From Dehalococcoidia bacterium (GTDB taxonomy: Bacteria > Chloroflexota > Dehalococcoidia > SAR202 > UBA11138): DNA of 7,031 nt. A program made the position numbers and the translations under genes. The DNA lies in the NCBI GenBank assembly GCA_012270625.1, contig JAAXHZ010000391.1, positions 1 to 7,031 of the forward strand, written 5' to 3'. Each line of letters begins with the position of its first letter. Positions within the stretch are counted from its first letter, which is position 1. Shown in pieces: positions 1 to 4,816 of the stretch. Below the pieces are notes generated by a model. That model did not search any database and was not told where the DNA came from. It saw only the letters and a program-made list of their open reading frames with translations.

Positions 1-156
1 GAAACAACCCCGCGCAGACGCATACGGAAGGCCAGTGTGAAGCGCCGACCTAGTCCCCGAAACCAGATGACGACTTCTGAAAGACGCATCTGAAACGTGG
101 CACAGCCCCGCTTTCGACCGCGCCCGTGGCTCGGACATCACAGGCCGTTTTGAAAA
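1..156. other. No supportable gene at the left edge
   Basis: I see no convincing gene here. Plus-strand frame 1 is open from the edge to a TGA at 91-93 and reads as a very basic 30-residue tail, so it could be the end of a gene entering from the left. A minus-strand frame starting with ATG near 140 stays open out of the window, but its composition does not look protein-like. An 8-bp direct repeat (AGACGCAT, near 14-21 and 82-89) is short enough to be chance. No RNase P, SRP RNA or tmRNA signature was recognised. Confidence 0.4.
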
Positions 157-316
<160 letters not shown>

Positions 317-345
<29 letters not shown>

Positions 346-406
346 ATGGAATTGCTCCCATACTGGTTTTCGAGACCAGCGCCTTAAACCACTCGGCCAC
401 CTCTCC
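317..406 (-). tRNA. tRNA-Ser(CGA)
   Basis: This is a class II serine tRNA that decodes UCG. Read on the minus strand, the acceptor stem is GGAGAGG (406-400) paired with CCTCTCC (327-321), with discriminator G (320) and an encoded CCA (319-317). The anticodon loop is CTCGAAA (374-368) with anticodon CGA at 372-370, closed by CTGGT/ACCAG. The variable arm ATGGGA/TTCCAT is capped by a GCAA tetraloop. It is the first of the tandem tRNA pair, and its 5' end lies about 13 bp below a perfect -10 box. It shares its acceptor and T-arm sequence exactly with tRNA-Ser(GGA). Confidence 0.97.
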
Positions 407-419
407 GAGGCCACGCGAG

Positions 420-443
420 ATTATAGCATAGCAAAAACGCTAG
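420..443 (-). promoter_or_regulatory. Promoter of the tRNA-Ser pair
   Basis: On the minus strand a perfect TATAAT lies at 425-420, about 13 bp before the mature 5' end of tRNA-Ser(CGA) at 406. A start near 413 would leave a very short 5' leader for RNase P. The -35 region is poor: TTAGGA at 18-bp spacing matches TTGACA at three of six positions. The promoter sits between the end of the HAD gene (479) and the tRNAs, so the tRNAs need not depend on readthrough from the protein genes. Confidence 0.65.
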
Positions 444-478
444 TCCTAAACAGATGCCTAACGCCAGTGTCGGACGCT

Positions 479-1258
479 CTACCCGGTCCCGCCTGAGTTA
501 GCTCGCGGCAGAACATACCGCTCAATCGCCTCGACGAGTCCATCCTGCTCCACGCTCGCGACGACGTGACGAGCCAAAGTGAGCAGCTCGGATGGCGCAT
601 TCCCCATGGCTATCGACATCCCCGCGACCTCGAACATGGCAACGTCGTTGAAGCTGTCGCCAACCGCTGCCACCTGCGACGGCTCTATGCCCAGCAGACC
701 GCACAGCGCGCGCAGTCCCGAACCCTTATTCACCCCACGCCGATTGAAGTTGACCGCCCACAGCCCGTTGTACGGCAGATACGCCTTCACCGCGTCCAGC
801 CCTTCGTTCGCCGACATACGGCGGATCATCCCGTCGGCTTCGTCCTCGGTCAGATCGAACGCCGTCACTCGAGTCAGCTCATGGGCGTCCAGCCTATGTA
901 CGTCGGTCACAATCCCGGAGGCGTGTGTTGCCATGAATTGGCAGCCGAACTCTACGCCGGACTCTACGATGGACTGCATCGCCAGCGCGGCCGCCTTGAC
1001 ACTCATTGGAGCGCTCCACAGCGCGTCGCCGCTTGTAGGGTCGAGGATCAGCGCGCCGTTGTCTGCGACCTGTGGCGACGTCAGACCTAGCTCTCTCGCG
1101 TAGCTGAGAATGGACTCAGACTCACGCCCGGTCACTATGGAGACATGGACGCTTTCGGCAGCCCGTCGGACCTCTTCGGCCACTGTGGGCGAGACCCGTT
1201 CGTCCGGCCCAACGAGCGTACCATCCAGGTCAAGAGCCAGCGCCCTGATCCGGGCCAA
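479..1258 (-). CDS. HAD-superfamily phosphatase, Cof-like (subfamily IIB)
   Basis: This is a 259-residue haloacid-dehalogenase-fold phosphohydrolase, probably cytosolic and Mg-dependent, acting on a small phosphorylated metabolite through an aspartyl-phosphate intermediate. The four HAD motifs are visible: motif I DLDGT with nucleophile D10 and acid/base D12; motif II Thr43 in IVTGR; motif III Lys178 in NKGSGL; motif IV GDSFND (200-205) with metal ligands D201 and D205. The roughly 90 residues between motifs II and III fit a C2-type cap. Length and motif spacing suit Cof or phosphoglycolate/sucrose-phosphate phosphatase-like proteins, and the substrate cannot be told from sequence. The start is TTG (1258-1256); an in-frame TAA lies just upstream, and AAGGA about 9 bp before the TTG, inside the end of pyrD, is a fair ribosome site. 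Only 4 bp separate it from the pyrD stop, so it is probably cotranscribed and translationally coupled. A role in pyrimidine metabolism is possible but not shown. Confidence 0.9.
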   Translation of the reverse strand: MARIRALALDLDGTLVGPDERVSPTVAEEVRRAAESVHVSIVTGRESESILSYARELGLTSPQVADNGALILDPTSGDALWSAPMSVKAAALAMQSIVESGVEFGCQFMATHASGIVTDVHRLDAHELTRVTAFDLTEDEADGMIRRMSANEGLDAVKAYLPYNGLWAVNFNRRGVNKGSGLRALCGLLGIEPSQVAAVGDSFNDVAMFEVAGMSIAMGNAPSELLTLARHVVASVEQDGLVEAIERYVLPRANSGGTG

Positions 1259-1262
1259 CTGG

Positions 1263-2351
1263 CTATGTCCTTACCAATTGCGCGTCACTGGCTTCAGAGC
1301 GCAGTTCGCGAACCGAACTCAACTCTTCGTCTGAGACCAGCTTTGAGAGTCCCTTGGCGATTTCCGACGCCACGGACGGTCCCATGTACACCATTCCTGT
1401 CAGAAGCTGCACGGTATCCGCGCCCGCGCGCAGCGCCTCCACAGCGTCCTGCGCTGTGAATATCCCGCCACAGGCGTTGATGTCAGCCCTGTCTCCTATC
1501 CTCTCCCTGACCTCGGACACCATTCTCAGCATCTGTCCATAGATGAGCTTTCCGCTGAGTCCACCGGAACCGACTTCAAGCCGAGGCTCCATCACGGGCT
1601 GAGTATTGGCTATGGTCAACGCGCTCACTTGCTTTGCGACGCATACATCTGCGAGGGTCAAAGTGCCATTATGGTGTGCAGCATCCTCGTGTTCAGACGG
1701 GAAAGAAGGCATTTTTACAAAGAGAGGCTTGGAGCGTTCGGTATTGATCCTGTCGAGGAGTGTTTCCAACACATCGGGATTGTGGAAGATTCTGAGTCCC
1801 TTTGTGTTTGGCGAGCTTATGTTGATCTCGACCGCGTCCACGAACGGCTCCAGCCGCCGATGGCACGTGACGATCTCATCGCTCTTGGTACCCGAGACGC
1901 TGACTACAATCGGGGTGTCCGCACACTGACGCCGGGCCCTCTTGATACGCTCGACCGCTGCATCGAGACCCTTATTCGGGAACCCCATGGAGTTTATGAG
2001 CGTTTCCTGCGATTTATCTCTGATAAGTCGTTTCTTGGGATTGCCTGACCTTGGATGGAGCGTGACGGTTCCGCAGGTCACGTACCCAAAACCAAGAGAA
2101 GAGAGCGCGGGAAGAACCTTGCAGTTCTTATCCAGACCGGCCGCCAAACCCACCGGGTTTTCAATCGTGATTCCACCAACCGTGGTGCGGATGTCTGATG
2201 AAGCGAAGCTATTGACTGCGCCTATGACACGCCACAGTGGACGCAGCCTAAGTGCTAGGGTGACGAGATCATAGGCTGCTTCTGCCGGCAGTAGGAACAG
2301 CGCCGGGCGTATCAGATCCCGATAAATGGGAAGGTTGAGGTCTCTAGTCAA
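1263..2351 (-). CDS. pyrD: Dihydroorotate dehydrogenase (quinone), class 2
   Basis: This is the fourth enzyme of de novo pyrimidine synthesis: FMN-dependent oxidation of dihydroorotate to orotate, with electrons passed to membrane quinone. It has 362 residues; E. coli PyrD has 336. The N-terminus (IYRDLIRPALFLLPAEAAYDL) resembles the membrane-associating helices found only in class 2. Conserved blocks follow: NPVGLAAGLDKN (65-76, Lys75), GTVTLHPRSGNPKKRL (94-109), INSMGFPN (119-126), EINISSPNTKGLR (175-187), GGLSG (263-267), CGGIF (294-298) and VQLLTGMVYMGP (314-325). NISSPN carries the Ser base of class 2, not the Cys of class 1. Two blocks are unusual: the FMN-site stretch normally close to INIGKN reads VSVSGTKSD (151-159), and VK(I)APD reads VKMPSFP (212-218). 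The start is TTG (2351-2349), the only plausible start after an in-frame TAG at 2363-2361. It has no good Shine-Dalgarno, so coupling to an upstream small ORF is likely. It precedes the HAD gene by 4 bp. Confidence 0.93.
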   Translation of the reverse strand: MTRDLNLPIYRDLIRPALFLLPAEAAYDLVTLALRLRPLWRVIGAVNSFASSDIRTTVGGITIENPVGLAAGLDKNCKVLPALSSLGFGYVTCGTVTLHPRSGNPKKRLIRDKSQETLINSMGFPNKGLDAAVERIKRARRQCADTPIVVSVSGTKSDEIVTCHRRLEPFVDAVEINISSPNTKGLRIFHNPDVLETLLDRINTERSKPLFVKMPSFPSEHEDAAHHNGTLTLADVCVAKQVSALTIANTQPVMEPRLEVGSGGLSGKLIYGQMLRMVSEVRERIGDRADINACGGIFTAQDAVEALRAGADTVQLLTGMVYMGPSVASEIAKGLSKLVSDEELSSVRELRSEASDAQLVRT

Positions 2352-2363
2352 TGAGGGTCTCTA
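2339..2363 (-). repeat. 8-bp direct repeat flanking the pyrD start codon
   Basis: TAGAGACC on the minus strand occurs at 2363-2356 and again at 2346-2339, on either side of the TTG start (2351-2349). The AGACC part of either copy could pair with GGTCT at 2375-2371. Pairing with the first copy leaves the TTG free; pairing with the second would hold it in a loop. The arms are only 5-6 bp, so chance is a real alternative. Confidence 0.4.
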
Positions 2364-2388
2364 ACAGACAAGACCGTAACCTCGCCAT
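2344..2388 (-). CDS. 14-codon upstream ORF overlapping the pyrD start
   Basis: This small ORF encodes MARLRSCLLETLID and ends in TAG at 2346-2344. It has the best Shine-Dalgarno in the leader, GGAGAG (2397-2392), 3 bp before its ATG. It runs across the pyrD TTG (2351-2349) in another frame, so ribosomes ending on it would stop within a few bases of the pyrD start. This fits a coupling or leader peptide that supplies ribosomes to the poorly marked pyrD start. No conservation can be assessed from one sequence, and it could be chance. Confidence 0.4.
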   Translation of the reverse strand: MARLRSCLLETLID

Positions 2389-2428
2389 ACGCTCTCCGGA
2401 ATTCAACGCAACTCACGGCGTACCCCAT
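2348..2428 (-). CDS. 26-codon upstream ORF ending at the pyrD start
   Basis: This small ORF begins with ATG at 2428-2426 and ends with TGA at 2350-2348, so its stop overlaps the pyrD start as TTGA, a classic coupling arrangement. The encoded peptide begins MGYAVSCVEF and is not recognised. There is no clear Shine-Dalgarno. The ATG lies about 18 nt from the predicted mRNA 5' end and in the loop of an 11-bp hairpin, so translation could be leaderless-like or controlled by that hairpin. It overlaps the 14-codon ORF in another frame, and at most one of the two need be real. Confidence 0.35.
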   Translation of the reverse strand: MGYAVSCVEFRRAYGEVTVLSVRDPH

Positions 2429-2446
2429 GTATGTTGTAAGTTGCGT
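2406..2446 (-). promoter_or_regulatory. 11-bp stem-loop at the predicted 5' end of the pyrD mRNA
   Basis: On the minus strand ACGCAACTTAC (2446-2436) pairs with GTGAGTTGCGT (2416-2406): 11 bp with one G-U, the outer 8 perfect. The 19-nt loop contains the ATG of the 26-codon upstream ORF. The predicted start of transcription falls at the base of the left arm, so the hairpin would sit at the very 5' end of the message. E. coli pyrC and pyrD are known to be controlled by a 5'-terminal leader hairpin whose formation depends on the start nucleotide. The mechanism here would be analogous only by inference. Confidence 0.5.
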
Positions 2447-2451
2447 ACTGA

Positions 2452-2481
2452 ATTATGCAGAGCCACCGAAAATCATCGCAA
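2452..2481 (-). promoter_or_regulatory. Predicted promoter of pyrD-HAD
   Basis: On the minus strand the -35 is TTGCGA (2481-2476; four of six consensus matches), the spacer is 18 bp, and the -10 is CATAAT (2457-2452; five of six). Transcription would start near 2446-2445, giving a leader of about 95 nt before the pyrD TTG. It is the best promoter in the 175-bp gap and would separate pyrD from the recombinase-like gene upstream. Confidence 0.55.
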
Positions 2482-2489
2482 GGTTACTT

Positions 2490-2517
2490 CTGTTAAATTG
2501 ACGCGCAATCTTAACAG
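2490..2517 (-). repeat. 28-bp imperfect palindrome downstream of the recombinase-like gene
   Basis: The arms are CTGTTAAATTG (2490-2500) and CAATCTTAACAG (2506-2517), separated by ACGCG. They are complementary over 11 bp with a single extra base in the right arm. It begins 10 bp beyond the stop codon of the recombinase-like gene and just above the pyrD promoter. As RNA it would form a hairpin after the recombinase-like message, but no U-tract follows, so it is not a standard intrinsic terminator. It could also be a protein-binding site. Confidence 0.6.
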
Positions 2518-2526
2518 ATACTCCCG

Positions 2527-3885
2527 TCAGACGACGACCCTGGCCATATGGTCGGCCACCTCGACCTTCGCGACGTTCGTCAGCAGGAAGTCCCGCTTAT
2601 CGACGAAGCTAAGCTCATCCCATCGTCTGACTGTATCGTCCACGTCAGCGCGCGACTCAGAGCGCTGGGCGCCCATCCGCGCGTCGTCGAGGTCGTTCAG
2701 CGCGTCTGCTAGGTGGTCGATGTCGGCGCCCCCGGCAGCAGTCTTGCGCATGGCCTGAAGAAATCGCCGCTCGGCATTCTTGATCCGCTCCTGCCAGATC
2801 GTCCGCAGAGGCTCCTCGACGTCTCCGTTCTGGCTGCCTGCGTCGCGCCTGTCCAGCTCCTTCGCCTTGATCGCCATGGGTATTTGGGCCAGCACGGCGC
2901 CCTCCAGGTCGGCCTCGCGCCATGTGTGATATCCGCACACGCTCTGGTTATTGCGAGACTGGCACTGATAGTAGCGATAGGTCTTGCGATTGCGATTGCC
3001 GTCCTTGTTGGTCCAGCGCTGGTGGCGGGTCACCCCCATCATCTTGTTGCCGCAGTAGTCGCAGAACGCGATTCCTGAAAGCAGGTACGGCTCCGCTCGC
3101 GACACCCTTCCTCGCGGCCTCCGACTCTCCACAATGTCACGCGCCTCCCGGTAAGTTGCGGCATCTATGATCGGTTCATGGCTGCGTGGCAGTCGCAGCC
3201 CGAAGCGCGTGTATGTACCGATATAGACCGGGTTCTTAAGGATATCGCGCACGCTAACCACGCTCCACCGGCCTCCCCGGCGCGTCGTGATCTCGCGCTC
3301 GTTTAGATGCTGAACGATGAGCCGCATCCCCATCTGGTCTCTGGTGTACAGACGGTAGATAAGCTCGACTACGGCAGCTTCGTCTTTGACTACTTCGTAA
3401 GCGCCGTCGTCCGTGTGCCGATACCCGAACGGAGGGCGTCCGAGACCCTTTCCCCACATCGCCTGCTCTTGCATCGACTCCCTGATCTTCCCGCTGCGAG
3501 CCCGAGAGACCCCCGCCACTCCCAGCACATGCAGGGCATTCTGGAGTGGGTCCGGCATCTCTTCATCTTGGCAGGAGACCTTGGCCCCGGCGCTTTCGAG
3601 CTCCAGGAACGTGCGTGCCACGCTCTCGATATCATCGCCTATATGACTTGAGTTCGGTATTGCGACCAGGAAGTTCGAGCCTGACTCTTCGATGTAGGCG
3701 ATCAGTTCAGCGTACTGTGGATAAACCTCGTTGCTCCCGGCATTGAGATCTCCAAAGACCTTCACGGGCTGGTGCAGGTTGAACTCGCAGTACGTAACGA
3801 AGTCATTCTCGAAGTCAACCAGACTCTTGGTCTGCCCGTTGACCCGGGCGGTCGCGTCAGCTCTGAAGTATCCTAGCGCTCTCAC
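2527..3885 (-). CDS. Serine-recombinase-like protein, catalytic residues lost
   Basis: This 452-residue protein has large-serine-recombinase architecture. Residues 1-110 form a degenerate resolvase domain. About 145-260 is a recombinase (DNA-binding) domain with GRPPFGYR (149-156), LNEREITTRRGGRWS (194-208) and ILKNPVYIGTY (215-225). A zinc beta-ribbon has Cys275, Cys278, Cys308 and Cys317; about 340-420 is a probable coiled coil. The catalytic centre is missing. The usual Y-x-R-V-S reads YFRAD (6-10), so Asp10 replaces the nucleophilic Ser. The conserved DRLSR segment reads NSSHI (78-82), and the Arg of the RP motif is Tyr55. Only Arg8 remains. The frame is open with no sign of a frameshift, since Ser21-Leu22 align with the next conserved SL. 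It probably still binds DNA but cannot cleave by the family mechanism; a regulatory or structural role is inferred. The start is GTG (3885) with only a distant GAGGG, 21 bp after the zinc-ribbon gene, so coupling is likely. Confidence 0.85.
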   Translation of the reverse strand: MRALGYFRADATARVNGQTKSLVDFENDFVTYCEFNLHQPVKVFGDLNAGSNEVYPQYAELIAYIEESGSNFLVAIPNSSHIGDDIESVARTFLELESAGAKVSCQDEEMPDPLQNALHVLGVAGVSRARSGKIRESMQEQAMWGKGLGRPPFGYRHTDDGAYEVVKDEAAVVELIYRLYTRDQMGMRLIVQHLNEREITTRRGGRWSVVSVRDILKNPVYIGTYTRFGLRLPRSHEPIIDAATYREARDIVESRRPRGRVSRAEPYLLSGIAFCDYCGNKMMGVTRHQRWTNKDGNRNRKTYRYYQCQSRNNQSVCGYHTWREADLEGAVLAQIPMAIKAKELDRRDAGSQNGDVEEPLRTIWQERIKNAERRFLQAMRKTAAGGADIDHLADALNDLDDARMGAQRSESRADVDDTVRRWDELSFVDKRDFLLTNVAKVEVADHMARVVV

Positions 3886-3906
3886 TGTTTGCTGTCGGCC
3901 CTCGAG

Positions 3907-4611
3907 TTAACTGTAGATAAGTATCCGCGAGCAGCTGCTGCACTGGACGATGCCGTCGCCAGAGCGCACCCGGCTGAGCTCTGCGTTGGGAATCACGAGT
4001 CTGCAACCCTGACACAGGCCACGCCGATCGACCAAAGCGGCCCCCTGTCCTCCCCGGATGCGCCGCACTGTCTCGTACACCGCCATGACGTTCGGCGGAT
4101 ACTCTGTGGACAGAAGCTCTCGCTGTGAACGGAGTTCGGGCATCTCCGAGGACAGCTCCTCCTGCCGCGCTCCCAGCGTGCTCAGATCGCTCCTACGCTC
4201 TCCGTCGATCTGATCGAAAACCGTGCGTGCCCGGTCCCGCAGCTCCTCCGTATCTTCCATCTCGACCATGAACTCCAGCAGCCTGTCTTCCTCAGCTTGC
4301 TGATTCCGGGCCAGCATCGCTCGTTCTTCCTGGTACGCCTCCAGCTCCCTTGGGTTGGTGACGCTCCCACTGTACATACGGCTGTCGATCGTATCGATGC
4401 GCTCCTCGATCTCCTGGATCGCTCGCTCGGACTGTCGTCTGGCCGGACCCAGCTCATTTAGCTTTCGTTCGAGAACCGACAGGCGTCGGTGCGCCTGGAT
4501 TCTCTGCGCGTCGTCGGCAATCCGGCCCTGGACCTCGGACAACTCCTCCTCGCGCTCCTGTATCTCCCAGTCCAGCATCTGGAGCTCGTAGAGTTGCCTG
4601 ACAGTCCGCAT
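3907..4611 (-). CDS. Coiled-coil protein with C4 zinc ribbon (CT398/zf-RING_7 type)
   Basis: This 234-residue cytosolic protein has a long N-terminal coiled-coil hairpin (about 1-170, rich in Glu, Arg, Leu and Gln) and a C-terminal four-cysteine zinc ribbon, CQGC (200-203) and CSSC (224-227). The block YSGSVTNPRELEAYQEE (80-96) at the coiled-coil turn is a hallmark of the family known from Chlamydia CT398 and its Zn-ribbon relatives. These are annotated as putative nucleic-acid-binding proteins, and some are linked to sigma-54 or secretion/flagellar partners; the exact role is unknown. The start is ATG (4611-4609) with AGGTG 6 bp before it. It is the first gene of the minus-strand group, divergent from pyk and 21 bp from the recombinase-like gene. 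The two genes are in the same reading frame, separated by the TAA (3909-3907) and seven sense codons. The pairing suggests a joint DNA-related function, which is inference. Confidence 0.88.
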   Translation of the reverse strand: MRTVRQLYELQMLDWEIQEREEELSEVQGRIADDAQRIQAHRRLSVLERKLNELGPARRQSERAIQEIEERIDTIDSRMYSGSVTNPRELEAYQEERAMLARNQQAEEDRLLEFMVEMEDTEELRDRARTVFDQIDGERRSDLSTLGARQEELSSEMPELRSQRELLSTEYPPNVMAVYETVRRIRGGQGAALVDRRGLCQGCRLVIPNAELSRVRSGDGIVQCSSCSRILIYS

Positions 4612-4635
4612 CTTTCACACCTGTTCGAGGGGTTG

Positions 4636-4670
4636 GTTCATTCTAAGGCAATTCTTCATATCAATGAACC
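4636..4670. repeat. Inverted repeat in the divergent promoter region
   Basis: GGTTCATT (4636-4643) and AATGAACC (4663-4670) are perfect 8-bp inverted arms around 19 bp. A third element, TTCAT (4655-4659), can also pair with the right arm around ATCA. The left arm overlaps the candidate -10 box of the zinc-ribbon gene, so a repressor site is possible. No regulator family can be named. Confidence 0.4.
4640..4668 (-). promoter_or_regulatory. Candidate promoter of the zinc-ribbon gene
   Basis: On the minus strand TAGAAT (4645-4640) matches the -10 consensus at five of six positions. TTCATT, 17 bp upstream (4668-4663), is a weak -35 with three matches. The start would lie near 4633, about 22 bp before the ATG, leaving room for the AGGTG ribosome site. 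Other weak combinations exist nearby. Confidence 0.35.
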
Positions 4671-4742
4671 TGTTAATGTACGTCCGAAACTGCTTCTGAA
4701 GCGCTTTCGATCAACACACCCCTCTCCCTTATCACTCGCCTA

Positions 4743-4771
4743 TGGCCGAACTCGACCTTTTCTAGTAAAAT
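4743..4771 (+). promoter_or_regulatory. Candidate promoter of pyk-cysS
   Basis: TAAAAT (4766-4771) matches the -10 consensus at five of six positions; the -35 at 17-bp spacing, TGGCCG, is poor. An alternative is TCGACC (4752-4757) with TAATAA (4775-4780). Transcription would start 30-40 bp before the pyk ATG. Confidence 0.3.
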
Positions 4772-4816
4772 CCCTAATAAACTTCACACCTCCCCAAAGC
4801 GTACTGAGCTGCGTAG

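Larger units (their letters stand above)
4612..4816. other. Divergent intergenic region between the zinc-ribbon gene and pyk
   Basis: This 205-bp gap must hold the promoters of both divergent genes. It is more A+T-rich than its flanks. No small ORF with a ribosome site was found in it. It contains weak promoter candidates in both directions and an inverted repeat near the zinc-ribbon gene, listed separately. Confidence 0.6.

Noticed and set aside
1..140. Minus-strand ORF beginning MSEPRARSK and open to the left edge
   Set aside because: It has no ribosome site, a composition unlike the neighbours, and no recognisable motif; it is too short to judge.
566..1103. Two 174-codon ORFs on the plus strand
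   Set aside because: They lie wholly opposite the HAD phosphatase gene, have no family motifs, and reflect GC-rich codon bias on the other strand.
2490..2517. Classical intrinsic terminator
   Set aside because: The hairpin is present but no T-run follows it in either direction, and the stem is A+T-rich.
3840..3885. Frameshift or wrong start as the cause of the missing recombinase serine
   Set aside because: The frame upstream of the GTG meets the zinc-ribbon gene's TAA after seven codons. Downstream, GYFR and then SL align with the family in the same frame, so the serine is replaced rather than lost to an error.
2352..3906. A recently integrated phage or element carried by the recombinase-like gene
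   Set aside because: No attachment-site duplication, cargo gene, terminal repeat or broken neighbour is visible. The gene abuts intact housekeeping genes, and its composition resembles theirs.
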